Positions 1 to 10,757 of a stretch of 64,000 nucleotides of DNA are shown piece by piece. The DNA comes from Cristatella mucedo (lineage: Eukaryota; Bryozoa; Phylactolaemata; Cristatellidae). Location of the stretch: NCBI GenBank assembly GCA_009760855.2, contig WPIO01000024.1, positions 4,612,501 to 4,676,500 of the forward strand, read 5' to 3'. How positions within the stretch are numbered: position 1 is the first letter of the stretch; every line of letters starts with the position of its first letter. The position numbers and the translations under genes are program-made. Below the pieces are notes generated by a model, which was not told the origin of the DNA, did not search any database, and saw only the letters and a list, made by a program, of their open reading frames with translations.

Positions 1-105
1 TTAACCGTGTTTCCTTTGCAGCAAATGTAAAGCACATACAAGGAGATTGAGTTCTCAGAGGGCACTTTATCAAGTGTATTATTATTGTTAATATTAGTCA
101 ACTTA
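1..105 (+). mobile_element. LINE alpha, 3' tail fragment
   Basis: Only the last 100 bases of a LINE alpha copy: GCAAATGTAAAGC, then the hairpin region GAGATTGAGTTCTC, a degraded GGGCAC arm, TTTATCAAGTG and a short ATT run. The 5' part lies outside the window. Confidence 0.75.
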
Positions 106-171
106 TTCCGTAGGTTCAGCAAATCATCTCATTTGGGTAATGAGCTTTGGTGGCTGCTGGCTTATCAAATG

Positions 172-520
172 ATGTGAAGGTAAGCTCTTAGGCTCACCCA
201 AAAGGCCTGCAATGGCTTGGCTTCTTCATCTCTAGCTGAACTACTGCTCGATTATCAGCCATCTTGTTCTCTATGGTAGCTCTTCCTTCCCTTTGCTTTT
301 AGGCTGCTGGCGACAGAACCTTTGTTCTGCAAGTCTTGCACTGCATAACTCACTTTCACAATGCTCAGGGAACGACTAATACTATCTTGCTACCGGCTAC
401 AGCTTATACTTTCCAGCCACTCTGAACTGACCGCTATTTACATGCTACATCATATCTTAACTGCCCTACTGACTCAGTTATGCTTACCATTTGCTCTATG
501 TTTTGTGAGATGAATCATGT
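172..520 (+). mobile_element. LINE beta, old 3' fragment
   Basis: A diverged copy of the beta 3' coding end. It shares AAGGCCTGCAATGGCTTGG and the later GGCGACAGAA region with the copies at 29.9 and 40.9 kb, plus the GTGAGATGAA block near its end. Many substitutions and small gaps, so it is an old insertion. Confidence 0.6.
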
Positions 521-683
521 TGGCCTAGTTGGATTTTGAGTGGGCTTTCGAAAATTGTCTTATGTAGCATCCACTTAGTGGCTTTGTGAAGTAACGACAG
601 GATATACGTTAGCTTACATTGTAATTACTTCTCTCGGTGAAGTAGGACGATGTTCCGATTTTTCAAAACTCTCTTACTGTCTC

Positions 684-815
684 CTGATAATAATCAGAAC
701 ACACTTGATAAAGCACCATCACAGAACTCAGCTCTTTCTAGGCGCTTTACATTAGCTTCAAAGAAAACACAATTGAATGGTCTCTTAGTGGTCATTAGAA
801 AAATTGGTGACATGC
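684..815 (-). mobile_element. LINE alpha, 3' tail fragment
   Basis: On the plus strand it reads ACACTTGATAAAGCACC, then CTCTTTCTAGGCGCTTTACA, the reverse complement of the alpha 3' hairpin and tail, followed by a few tens of bases of alpha 3' UTR. Lies downstream of gene B ZP exon 3. Confidence 0.65.
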
Positions 816-1103
816 ATTTAAAAACACCTAATGCATTTTGACGTATGCCCACTCCTGAACGACCCCAAAAGTAGTATTTTAGTATTTCACCTTTTCAAAA
901 ATCAATACCACAGAGAGGATTCGGACGTGGCAGAAAGACCTAGCAAGTGTGAGGGAGCGTTAAGACAAATCTGAAAATAGGCAGCCATCTGCACAAATAA
1001 AGCCCAGTGGCTTACTAATAGTTTAAAGTAGAATCATACTGATGCGTTAATAAAAAAAATGCTTGCACGATGCAAAAAGTGAACAGTCGGTGCCAGCTCA
1101 TAC

Positions 1104-1307
1104 CCCTTTAGTATCAGATTCACAGACAGTGATTGCCGGCTGTGGCTGAACGTCGGCTCTTCTGGATACGCAAAACACTTGTCAACCCTGAAGCTCAAAT
1201 CGTAGTCCTGAGCGTGCATTTCCAGCAAAACATACAAAGGAGAGCTTTCTTTCACTGGGTCACTTGCTAGATCGCCATTGCAGAGGACATCAGGACATAG
1301 TCGGGTG
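1104..1307 (-). CDS. Gene B ZP domain, exon 3 (start of ZP-C)
   Basis: This exon starts the C-terminal half of a zona pellucida domain. Read on the minus strand it has a TTTTCAG acceptor, starts in phase 2 and ends in phase 2 before GTATGA. The hallmark is a DPVKESSPLYVLLEMHA stretch matching the ZP pattern of a small residue, LYV and alternating hydrophobics, followed by LSFRVDKCFAYPE, where the Cys and following residues match the CWATP position of ZP-C. There are two additional cysteines early in the exon (LCPDVLCNG). It follows exon 2 after an intron of only 138 bp. It matches the 46.3 kb exon of gene A in phase and position (204 against 189 bp). The final ZP exon is not in the window, so the gene is cut by the left edge. 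ZP domains polymerise extracellular glycoproteins; the specific role here is unknown. Confidence 0.82.
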
Positions 1308-1445
1308 CTGAAAATTGATAAGCAAAATCAAGAAAGATATCAACCAAAACATTGGGTAACAATTCTAAACTTTAATTTGTATTTATACTGAAAAAAATTA
1401 AATGTTATATCGCTCGCTGAAGTTCGTTCAGGATCGTGCACTCAC

Positions 1446-1648
1446 GCAAAATTGATGGCTCCAAAACTGGCTGGATTAGTAATAATTGTAACCGGCACCG
1501 TCTTTACGGAAGCAGATGCTGCACTTTCTCTGTCGATGACGCATGAAAAACGAATCCCTAATTCAGAAGTGAATTTAATGGAAATACTGTCTTGCTCATT
1601 TTCCACGTAAATAACTGAGTTGCTATATGTGATGCCTCTGGCGTCTTC
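1446..1648 (-). CDS. Gene B ZP domain, exon 2 (second half of ZP-N)
   Basis: The exon lies behind a pyrimidine-rich CCCTTTTACACAG acceptor. It begins in phase 0 and ends in phase 2 at GC|GTGAGT, 203 bp in all. The peptide begins EDARGITYSNSVIYVENE, a close match to the ZP-N linker in which a tyrosine precedes an N-x-V strand, and continues with GIRFSCVIDR, the conserved F-S-C strand carrying the fourth ZP-N cysteine (normally paired with Cys1). The rest alternates hydrophobic and polar residues as expected for the end of the immunoglobulin-like ZP-N fold. The corresponding gene A exon at 48.2 kb has the same 0-to-2 phases, which supports both models. No stop falls inside the exon, and the frame closes soon after the donor. 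Confidence 0.88.
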
Positions 1649-1874
1649 CTGTGTAAAAGGGAGGGGCAGTTAAAGTCAACGTCCCTCATTACCGAGCATG
1701 AAACATATCATGATTTGTGGAGAAATAGCTACGTACATGTCATTCCGACTACAACGACAAGTCAATAAGTGCAGTGATTGGTTGAATAGTTTTTAAAGGA
1801 TTTGCCTGCCAAGAATCTGACAGTTGCTTTACAAGACAATCCTAATGCTTAGCTCAGAAGCCTCCACAGCTAAT

Positions 1875-1980
1875 AATTTTGGTAATAATAATAACAATTT
1901 ATAATAATAATTAATAACTTATAATTATTAATACTAATTAATAATAATTTATAGTAATTTATATTATTAATAATTTATAG
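1875..1980. repeat. AT-rich simple repeat in a gene B intron
   Basis: About 105 bases made almost wholly of AATAATT and TTATAAT units, inside the intron between ZP exons 1 and 2. Confidence 0.85.
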
Positions 1981-2460
1981 TCGAAGCCTTAACGCCCCAA
2001 TTAAGTAATATAAACGCTGACTTGCTAACATGCATCTAAAAGTTCTTCTCCTGCCTCTATCCTATGGGATTAATAAACAATAATTTACGTTGAAAAACTA
2101 GTAAAAATGCCAGGAATACTGGGTTCATAATCTGGATAATTTGGAACGGATTTTTGTGGAAGGGCAGTGAGCTATGCACCTCCGTAGTATGCCACTGCTG
2201 CAGTACAGTAGAACATATATCAGCTGCCATTTTTTACTTTTGAACGATGACACCCTCAAAGCCCAGAGTCAGGCGAGGCAATTGTTCTATGCCATTTGGA
2301 TTTAAAAATATTTTTAGGAGTATATGTATATATAGGGCAAATATAATGTACCGCATGGCGTGTATATCCTGGTTTGCTGCGAACAAACTTCAAGACACGT
2401 TGTCTACAATACTTGGAAAGGTAAGTGTCAGCACTGTGGTAGCAGAACCGTCCATCCCTC

Positions 2461-2463
2461 CTC

Positions 2464-2499
<36 letters not shown>

Positions 2500-2590
2500 A
2501 TGTATATTACGCTTTCTCTTTCTTTCTCTTTATCTCTCTCTCTCTCTCTCTCTTTTTCTCTTTCTCTCTCTCTCCTTCTCTCAATCCCTT
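2461..2590. repeat. (CT)n microsatellite in a gene B intron
   Basis: Two (CT)n tracts separated by a short T-rich stretch, within the 1.2 kb intron between gene B ZP exons 1 and 2. Leucine/serine-repeat ORFs across it are artefacts. Confidence 0.95.
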
Positions 2591-2892
2591 TCGCTCTTAA
2601 TTAGCAAAACCATCGTGGTAAATACTATTCAAAATAAAGATAATTTGCAAAGCGAATTCTTGCAATAATTTAATTTCTTTCAAATAAAGGCCCGATGTAG
2701 AGAGATATTTCTGTCAAATGCTAGTTGCATACAGTTATTCTACAGTCCGACCTTAATTTCCGGATTTAGTCCAAAGAGAATGAGTTTTTGATAATGCAAA
2801 GTAATGAAAATACAAGTAGTTATCTACTAAAAAATCTTTGACTAATACGTCCTTTAAGCTATTGCGGATTTCATTCAAAAGACTTAGCCTAC

Positions 2893-3071
2893 CGTTCTCA
2901 GTGTCTTGCAGCTGTTATAACGAGATGTGAAGACAAAATGTGTTCCATTATCTGTAGGGAGGCAGCTATTATCAAGGAGAGATACGCCTCCAAGTGACAG
3001 CATTGGGTAGCCAACCTTCGAAAAGGCCACCGACATTCTGTCGCTCTCGCAGCGGACATTTAAACCATATT
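2893..3071 (-). CDS. Gene B ZP domain, exon 1 (first half of ZP-N)
   Basis: The exon has a TCATTCTTTTTACAG acceptor, a phase 1 start and a phase 0 end at ACG|GTAGGC, 179 bp. The peptide carries the three classical ZP-N landmarks in order: NVRCESDRMSVAF (Cys1 followed by the M-x-V strand), LLDNSCLPTDNGTHFVF (Cys2 in the D-x-S-C-x-P motif, then the T-H-F-V-F strand) and YNSCKT (Cys3). All ZP-N cysteines are therefore kept in gene B, unlike gene A. It is joined to the EGF2 exon by a very short 87 bp intron. I see no internal Met or signal peptide that would make this a separate gene start, so it belongs downstream of the EGF exons. Confidence 0.88.
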
Positions 3072-3158
3072 CTGTAAAAAGAATGACCATTTTAGGAAAC
3101 ATATAAAGGCCAATTCAGGAGGCTTTTTGCAGTAGCTGCTTGAGCACTGAGAACAAAC

Positions 3159-3281
3159 CTGTACACCGCTTTGCAGTTGTATTCCATGACATATAAGATG
3201 GACATGTGCACTGGTAAGACCCAATAGTGTTGAAACAACCATTCGAGCATCCAGCGTTGTTGATGAGGCACTCGTTAACGT
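3159..3281 (-). CDS. Gene B calcium-binding EGF exon (EGF2)
   Basis: This is a classic single-module exon, phase 1 on both sides, 123 bp. The acceptor is ...TATTTTAG and the donor is ACAG|GTTTGT. The peptide starts [16 protein letters not shown], has an N-T-x-G-S-Y-x-C strand and ends K-R-C-T-G, giving six cysteines in EGF order. The D-V-N-E start and the N-T-x-G-S-Y motif are the calcium-binding EGF signature. cbEGF modules rigidify extracellular stalks and often sit just before ZP domains, as in uromodulin and OIT3. The next exon (ZP1) begins in phase 1, matching this donor. Confidence 0.9.
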
Positions 3282-3289
3282 CTAAAATA

Positions 3290-4231
3290 ACGGCAATTTC
3301 AATCTCACTTCCGGTGCTCCATATACTTATTTTCCGAAGGGTAACTGTATTCTGGTTATTGCTTACAATGGTTTCCGAACAATGAAGAATGAGGTTTCAA
3401 CACCATTCTCTCCTGTCGCAAAATAAGTCTAAACCAACAACAATTACGTACAGCGGAAATTTTATTGATAGACGAATAAATGCCTGTTGAATTTTACAGA
3501 GCATCTCCATGCGGTAGCAATTTTGATCTATCTTTTATATTTAGTTTAAAATTGATCAATGTCAAAGTATATATCTGTGAGATGTGTCAAATTTGTGGTG
3601 AAAATCTATTTACTCAAGCCAGTAGTGGCCATCGGCTACTGAACTTAACCTAAAGTTGTTATTTAGCCGCAGCTGCCACCCCACCCACTCCAGCTCTTCC
3701 ACCTCGCAACCGGACTTACTTTATGCCCATTAATCAACTATTAGACTCAGCTGGCGCAATCAATTTCCAGCCTGAGCCTTTCAAGTTCCAACCGGGCATC
3801 GTCTGGCTAACGACCGGTCTGTGGGTACTTTGACCGACTGGCTTATTTTTCTCTCTTGCTTAACCGGCTGTATAGAAGTTTTTCCTTACTCCAACTTCTT
3901 CCCGTTACTCGTATATAAAAAGTGACGATTTTATCAAAGCATATCGATTTGTCCATCAAACTAATCACGGCCTAACAAGTATTATGATTAGCATCGACGA
4001 AAATGAGCCCAACCAGTTTAAGTTCTCGTTCCCGGGATTTGAAACGTTTGTGACATTGATTGGTTGCACAACGTTTCAGCTGCTTAGTGAGATCAGAGAT
4101 AGAAAAACGATGGTTGATCCATGATCTCAGGGAACCTGAAGTAACTCTACAACAAGAAAAGAATCTAAATTGACTGCAAATTTCAAGTTATTAATTTAAC
4201 TTATCTAGTTTCTAATATTACAATCGATCGA
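3290..4231. other. Intron, no feature recognised
   Basis: Part of the gene B intron between EGF2 and EGF1. I see no coding module, RNA gene or clear repeat here. Confidence 0.6.
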
Positions 4232-5582
4232 TATTAACTATCGATCGGCAAGTCCTTCTTGAGGGCCTTTCACCTTGCCTGGGCATCACTGGCACTACTC
4301 TGCAACGGTTCAGGTCCTATCTCAGTGGGATACTCCAGAGGTTTGATGTGAATGGACAAAGATCATCCGAGGAACCGCTGAAATTTGGGGCAACTCAAGG
4401 CTCCCTGCCAGGTCCAGTTCTTTTCACGGTTTATACTCTCTCTCTCTCTCTCTCTTGCCGATGTGATTGCTAAGCACAACCTATGCTTTCAATTTAATGC
4501 GGATTAAACGCAGCCGTGCCTTTGCTTTGATCCCTCTCAGTCGTCTAACACGTCAAGTTGTCTCAACTTTCATTCTGCATGTAATGATGACACGCACACA
4601 TGGATCGCAGCGAAATTTCTTAAAGTGAATGATGATGAAACAAATTACTAGTTATGGACGAACAGAGTGTGATCCAGAAATCAGGGAAACTAAGGGTAAA
4701 ATTGGCTCTGCCTGCGTATCTCCTGTTGAATCTGCACTAAATTTAATTGTCATGTTCCAAAGTGACCTTTCATGGGACAGCCATATCAGCTCCCCAGTCA
4801 AGTCCGCCTACCTTAAGTTGTATAACATTGCTATAGTTCGGGCTTGTTTAAACGGGGAGACTGCATCTAAATTGGTCCATGCATTTGTGACATCTCGTCT
4901 TCACATCTGCAAATCACTGCTTGTTGGCCTATCTGCATGTGCACTTGGCACTTGGAGCTGGTGCAGAACTCTGCAGCTAGAATTGTCTGCCAGGAGCGCC
5001 TCAGTTGCCACAGCAAACCACTTCTCGCTGACCTGCACTAGCCTCCAGTCGAGCAAAGTATCGACTTCAAGGTTTTTTCACTCACTTTCAGGTAGGTCCT
5101 TCATTCTTTGGCTCAAGAATACCTCTCAGATCTCCTCCACCGCCAGGCTAAGCACTGTCCACCTACTTTTCGGAATCTAATTTTATAACAATACCTCGCA
5201 AAACCTCAAAGGCTTCGGAGACCGTGGCTTTCGTTCGTAGGCTCCAAGAGCCTTTAATTAGCTCCCGACTGGCGTCACGACATCCCCTGACTTGAAGACA
5301 TTAAAACGTATACTAAAAACGCATGTATTGGTCTCAGCATTTAGTAGGTCCCAGCCATTCCTCCTTTATGTGATTATGCGTGCAGACATTCTTACATGCT
5401 ACCACTAACCACACTTGCATGCTGACTTGTTCATGCCACTCGTAACCATGATATTCTTGTCGTTTATTGCACATGCTAACACTAACCATTCGATCGTGCT
5501 TTCTTTGCAGCAATAGTAAAGTACCTAGAAAAAGATCTAGTTCTCTGAAGGTGCTTTATCAAATTTATTGTTCTTATTTTTA
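4232..5582 (+). mobile_element. LINE alpha, degraded RT and 3' end
   Basis: 5'-truncated within the RT: it opens at the sequence matching the D-T-I-D-H codons and runs to the ATT-type tail near 5570. The RT shows frameshifts and stops; for example the Y-A-D-D codons are corrupted to a stop (GCGGATTAA at 4500-4508). A (CT)n tract at 4436-4455 has grown inside the RT where other copies have CTCCCTCTCGCTG. Sits in the gene B EGF1-EGF2 intron. Confidence 0.85.
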
Positions 5583-6552
5583 TTATTAATATCGCTGCTA
5601 GTAAAGTTTGACGTTTCCTTAGACATGCGATGACATTAATGAATGATGGTAATAATGCAACCTCACTAATGAACGAAAGACATGCTTACGAAATGCATTC
5701 CAATATATTTACCGTGTGGATGAATTTCTGGCCAATAGTATCATGGAGCAGTTGGGCTTTCACCAAGCCTATTAGAGGCAAACCAAAATACTTGTTTTGA
5801 AAAGTTTTAAACAACCATAATTCTACCAGGTTCCTTGTGTAACATGATGCTTTATTCAAAATAAGCCCAGGAAAACTACGTTGCAAAATGTAAGGTAAGA
5901 AACAACGATCTGACCCATCAATGACAGCTCCTTATACTGTAGATAGTTAACATTATTAAATTTGCAATTGATTCATGTACAGGAAACCTAAGACGTCTGA
6001 TAAATGTCAACAATGCTGGGAGAAAATAAATGATAGTTGTAGCCATTTTTTTGCATCCTTTTAGAAAACTACGTAAATTTAAGCCATGCAGAAGCATGGC
6101 CTTACTACAGAATCTTACTGCTTTCCATTCTTTGGATGATCAAAATCTTAATTGCGGCTGGAAAATACCTTTAGGTAACTTGTAAGCCCATTTAAATTTT
6201 GAATTGTCATAATTAACATTTGAATCAAGAATGGCAAATATATTCCAAACGAGATTGATTACACCCATTTATTATTAGTCAGAGAAAAGGTCAATTGAGA
6301 AAAACCTCCATCGGGCTAATGACTACACAGAAACTTCACTGCTTTGGGTTTTGCCAAGACATGGTCAATGTTAATTTGGGTGGGCCATCTCTACTCGATC
6401 GGCATGTTTATCCTTGCAGTGCTTGACACCGCTTACTACCTATTCATTTTGCAGAACTAGATCATTCATTAACGAGATATGTCAAAGTGTCTAATATAAA
6501 GGGAGCCGTTAATGTAAGGGGTGAATAGTTTGGTTTGAGGGGCCGTTCTTCT
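5583..6552. other. Intron, no feature recognised
   Basis: AT-rich intronic sequence between a LINE and a SINE. No module or repeat that I can name. Confidence 0.5.
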
Positions 6553-6705
6553 CGAGCTGGTTCGGTCCAACGGTTAAGGTGCTCGCCCGACCAAGGTCTA
6601 GCTGAAGTCAAAGGCTCAAGCCCCAAAGCCTATGTGAAGCGACTGAATAGAGATTAAGTTCTCTTAGGGCGGTATACAGATGAATTGTAAATATTTATAT
6701 ATTTT
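6553..6705 (+). mobile_element. tRNA-derived SINE, copy 1
   Basis: The head GAGCTGGTTCGGTCCAACGG with GTTAAGGTGCTCG has the form of a tRNA D-arm/A box; GGCTCAAGCCCC fits the B box. The tail GCGACTGAATAGAGATTAAG followed by TTCTCTTAGGGC is the LINE alpha 3' hairpin, then an AT-rich end. Confidence 0.75.
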
Positions 6706-6937
6706 GTAATATGGCTCCACGGCCCAAGTCGTGACATCTGAAAACGCAATATCTTCTTGCATGTATATGCTGTTGACCCTCACCTCCTCCCACACTTTAA
6801 CTCTTCCAAGCTACAGCGTATATTGGAACTACGCAATTCTTAGCATACAGCAGCTAGTATACAGGCACATGGATAGACACTAACTAAATAAACCTTATGG
6901 ACGATAAGACTACTCCAATAGTTTCAATCGACTTACT

Positions 6938-7905
6938 AGCAAGGTGTGAGGTTTCGATATACGAGTTCAGCTGGTCTGCCACGACCCGTTCCAGTGTCTT
7001 TGATAGGAATGGTAGAAGGGAAACTGGGCGGTAGTTGCTTAAGTTCTCTTGGTCTAGTGTAGCTTTCTTGAGAAGTGGCCTGACTACAGCTTTTTTGAAA
7101 GGTGCTGGGACCTGACCTGAGGCTAATGACATATTAATGATGTTGGTTATGCATGGCAGCAGCAGATCAATGCAACGTAGGAGCAGGACAGTGGGAATAG
7201 GGTCCAGTGGACTTGTTGTCTTCTTTGATTGAGATACGAGCTTTAGGACTACATCACTGGTGACCTGTTTAAATGCAGACATTGAGGCGCAGCCAGGAAC
7301 CGAGGAACAGCATTCTAGTAAGAAGGTTGTCATCGCAGGGATGGATTCCCTGATTTTGTCTATCTTCTGCACAAAGAATCGAGAGAAGCGATCGGCTAGA
7401 TCATCACAAGGATCATCTGGTAAGGAGCTAACCTGGGAACGGTTGAGGAGATGGTTTACTGTCGACATCAGCATTTTTGGATTGTGCATCTGTGATTCAA
7501 CAATGTTTCTATAGAAGCTAGACTTAGCCTTTGCTAGGATCGATTGGTACGACCTACAGTAGTCTTCATATGCCTGTCGATGGACAGTTAGTCCGGATCT
7601 TTTGTATGCCTTTTCAAGCTTTCGTTTAGTAGACTTGGCTAGTTTAATGTCTGTGGTAAACCATAGGCCGTCTGGGCGGGGGCGCACAGTGCGCATTTGT
7701 CAAAGGTGCAAACTCGTCGAGCGTGTCAGCTAGTGTCGTGTTGTAGCAATCAACCAGTGATAACAGATCGGAGGGAGGACTGAGCAGCGAAGGTGAAGCA
7801 GATATGCTCGCACGGACAGCATCGATGTCAAGGGTCTTGAGGTTTCACGATTCACAGGTTATTTTAGAGGAGAATGTGGGCACACACTGTAGATTGAATG
7901 AGATC
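6938..7905 (-). mobile_element. LINE alpha, inverted 5' segment
   Basis: The minus strand encodes the alpha pre-RT linker and first RT blocks (for example NYRPVSLLPFLSKTLERVV, RT motif 2a region). The left end, GVSF/LASK-like sequence near 6938-6990, is repeated in direct sense at 7911-7962, so this piece is the upstream part of the same element that continues on the plus strand at 7906. This is the structure expected from twin priming. An open frame of some 270 codons remains. Confidence 0.88.
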
Positions 7906-9440
7906 TGGCAGACCAGCTGAACTCGTATATCGAAACCTCACACCTTGCTAGTAAGTTCCAGTCTGGCTTTAGAGCTAATCACTCCACAGAGTCAGCATTG
8001 CTTCGGGTATACAACGACCTACTTAGGAATGCAGACATGGGTAGAGTGTCTCTTCTTGTTTTGCTCGATCTTTCGGCAGCTTTTGATACCATCGATCACA
8101 AAGTACTTCTAGAGCGCCTCTCATCTCGCCTGGGCATCACTGGCACTGCTCTGCAGTGGTTCAGGTCCTATCTCAGTGGGAGACTCCAGAGTGTTGACGT
8201 GAATGGACAAAGATCATCTGAAGTACCTCTAAAATATGGAGTACCTCAGGGCTCTGTGCTAGGTCCGGTCCTTTTCACCGTTTATACTCTCCCTCTCGCT
8301 GATGTGATTGCCAAGCACAATCTAGGCTTTCACTTCTATGCGGATGACACTCAGTTGTACCTTTGCTTTGATCCCTCCCAGCCTTCGAGCACCTCAAATT
8401 CTCTCAACTCACTTGCTGCATGCATTGATGACATCCGATCATAGATGGCAGCAAATTTTCTAAAACTAAACGATGATAAAACTAACTTACTAGTTATGGG
8501 CAAACCTAGTGTTATTCAGAAATTGGAAAGGCTGACTTTCAAAATTGGCTCTGCCAGCATATCTCCAGTTGCATCAGCTCAAAATCTAGGTGTCATATTC
8601 CAAAGCGACCTCTCGTTAGACGACCAAATCAGCTCCACAGTCAAATCAGCCTATTTTCAGCTTCATAACATTGCTAAAATTAGGGCTTGTTTAGATAAGG
8701 ATACCACGTCCAAGTCGGTCCATGCATTCGTGACATCTCGTCTCGACTTCTGCAACTCACTGCTTACTGGCCTACCGGCATGTGCGATCAGGCGATTGCA
8801 GCTGGTGCAAAACTCTGCAGCTAGGCTTGTCTGTCGTGAGCGTCGCAGTTGCCACATTACTCCACTTCTCGCCGACCTGCACTGGTTACCAGTCAAGCAA
8901 CGGATTGACTTCAAGGTTTTGTCGCTCACTTTTAGGTCTCTTCATTCTATGGCTCCAGCCTATCTTTCAGATATACTACCCCATCAGGCAAAGCATCGTA
9001 CCACTCGCTTTTCGGAATCCAACAGTCTAGAAATACCTCGTACAAACCTTAAATCCTTTGGAGACCGTGCATTTAGCTCGTATGCTCCCACAGCCTGGAA
9101 CTCCCTCCCGACCTGCATCAGAACATCCCCTGACCTGACCACATTTAAAAGAAACTTAAAAACATACCTATTTAGGACAGCATTTAGTGGGTCCTTGTGA
9201 TTCGTCCTCGATGTGCTTATGCGTGCTGACACTGTTCATGCTGCCACTAACCACATTTGCATGCTGACCCAGTGCATGTAACCCCTAACCATGTTATTCA
9301 TTTTGTTTGTTTTTCAAGCATGATTTTACTTACTATTCTATTGCGTATCACTTTGCAGCAAATGTAAAGCGCCTAGAAAGAGATTAAGTTCTCTGAAGGC
9401 GCTTTATCAAGTGCAATATTATTATTATTATTATTATTTC
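7906..9440 (+). mobile_element. LINE alpha, 3' segment of the 5'-inverted copy
   Basis: Contains the RT from just before motif A to the C-terminal domain, the 3' UTR, the hairpin GCGCCTAGAAAGAGATTAAG and an ATT tail at 9418-9436. With 6938-7905 it forms one 2.5 kb insertion. It is about 99% identical to the copy at 33.2-34.05 kb over its last 820 bases, so it is young. Confidence 0.92.
7998..9200 (+). pseudogene. LINE alpha reverse transcriptase, stop-interrupted
   Basis: RT of the CR1/jockey-like class. Visible blocks in order: [20 protein letters not shown] (motif A with catalytic Asp), [16 protein letters not shown] (motif B), [12 protein letters not shown] (motif C, catalytic Y-A-D-D), [14 protein letters not shown] (motif D) and NLGVIFQS (motif E), then a C-terminal domain ending FRTAFSGSL. 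One in-frame TAG at about 8442-8444 separates two open frames of 148 and 251 codons; it stands where the beta element has a Trp (R-S-W), so it looks like a TGG to TAG change. The rest is intact, which indicates recent insertion. Confidence 0.9.
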
Positions 9441-10607
9441 AAGACTCGTGCCAAACTCAACAACGGATGTCGCCATCCTTTGCATTTTCTCTTCTTACAG
9501 AAGTCCAGTGACATCTGCCCGTTGTATGAATGTGACCATAATAGTGTTCTCATTTAATATCAATACAAATGAAAATTTTATGTACGCTTCACCTCCTCAG
9601 TTAAGTCAGACGACTTCCAACTCAAGAAAACTGCCAAAGTCAGAGCCGTTTAGTCACGAACAAAACAGCCGAATTAATCCATGCTTAAGTAGAAAATGGT
9701 AATTATTACTATAACTTCCTTAAAACGTCAGTCTCATCTCTTCATGTAGTTGTCTGCAGTTGGTTCGAATCAAAAGACAATTAGTCCAATGTGTCATCTA
9801 CAGAGTGCTGCTTTATCAACCACTTCTGAAGGAGCCTTTCTGGCCCAATGTCAATCATGGAATCGACTTTAATATTCTAATTAATTCTATTTAATATTGA
9901 TAATCCGGCTGGACTACAGGAAATTTCACTTACTTGCATAAGCCCACTTATCCTACCTCGATATTATAATGTGGTATAACACAAAATCATGCTCGCCATC
10001 ATTACTCCGAATGCTTGCAATAGTAAATTGAGACTTGGGTGATAAAGTGTTCAGTTGGTCTGCACCTAAGGTCTGGCGACTTTGCTTCGTGCTTATATCG
10101 CCATCTTTAAATACTTCAAAAGGAAAAGTACATTAGGCAGAGAAGTCCATTAGAGGAGAAAAGAACGTTACCTGTCTCTTCGGCTTAGCTTTACTCAATT
10201 TCCAGTTTAAGTTGTCTCATTCTATCCTGACTAATTGTATTGCTTAAATGCGATTGAGTCATTGCTTGCATGAGCTAGGTGCCCTACTACAATGGCTATG
10301 AGTGTCTAAGCTGTGCTTTGTCATCGTTCTCATTGCTCACTTGTCTATGCATGATAATTAGCATTTAGGAGTTGGAAAGGGCAATGATAAAGAGTCAGCA
10401 CACTAAGGGTGTAAATAAAGGACCTATTACCATTGTAATTGCAAGACTTCGCATTTCTTTAGTTCCCAGGAAATTGAAAGTGCAGCAAACCTGCAGCATG
10501 AAATATCAGCCATCTTTTAAGAATCACTGGGGATGCCTTTAAGTCACGTCATACAAAGTGGCAACCAGTTTAACGCAGAATATCGTCGGTGGTAGTTAAA
10601 AGGTCTC
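9441..10607. other. Intron, no feature recognised
   Basis: Gene B intron sequence between LINE and SINE. I find no coding module or named repeat. Confidence 0.5.
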
Positions 10608-10757
10608 AGGGAGCAGGTTAGGCTCAATGGTTAAGGGGCTCGTGCCGACCAAGGTCAGGCCGAGGTCATTGGCTCGGATTCTGAGGCATATGTAAAGCAC
10701 CTAAAAAGGATTAGGTTATCTTAGGGCAATGTACAATTTAATTATATTTATATTAAA
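10608..10757 (+). mobile_element. tRNA-derived SINE, copy 2
   Basis: GAGCAGGTTAGGCTCAATGG plus GTTAAGGGGCTCG forms the tRNA-like head; GGCTCGGATTC is a degraded B box. The tail AAAGCACCTAAAAAGGATTA and TTATCTTAGGGC is a diverged form of the shared LINE alpha hairpin. Confidence 0.7.

Noticed and set aside
2247-2668. ORFs of about 100 codons over the CT repeat
   Set aside because: Product of the (CT)n tract; the region is a gene B intron on the other strand.
6553-6640. Functional tRNA genes at the four SINE heads
   Set aside because: They do not fold into an intact acceptor stem and all four continue into the same LINE-like tail.
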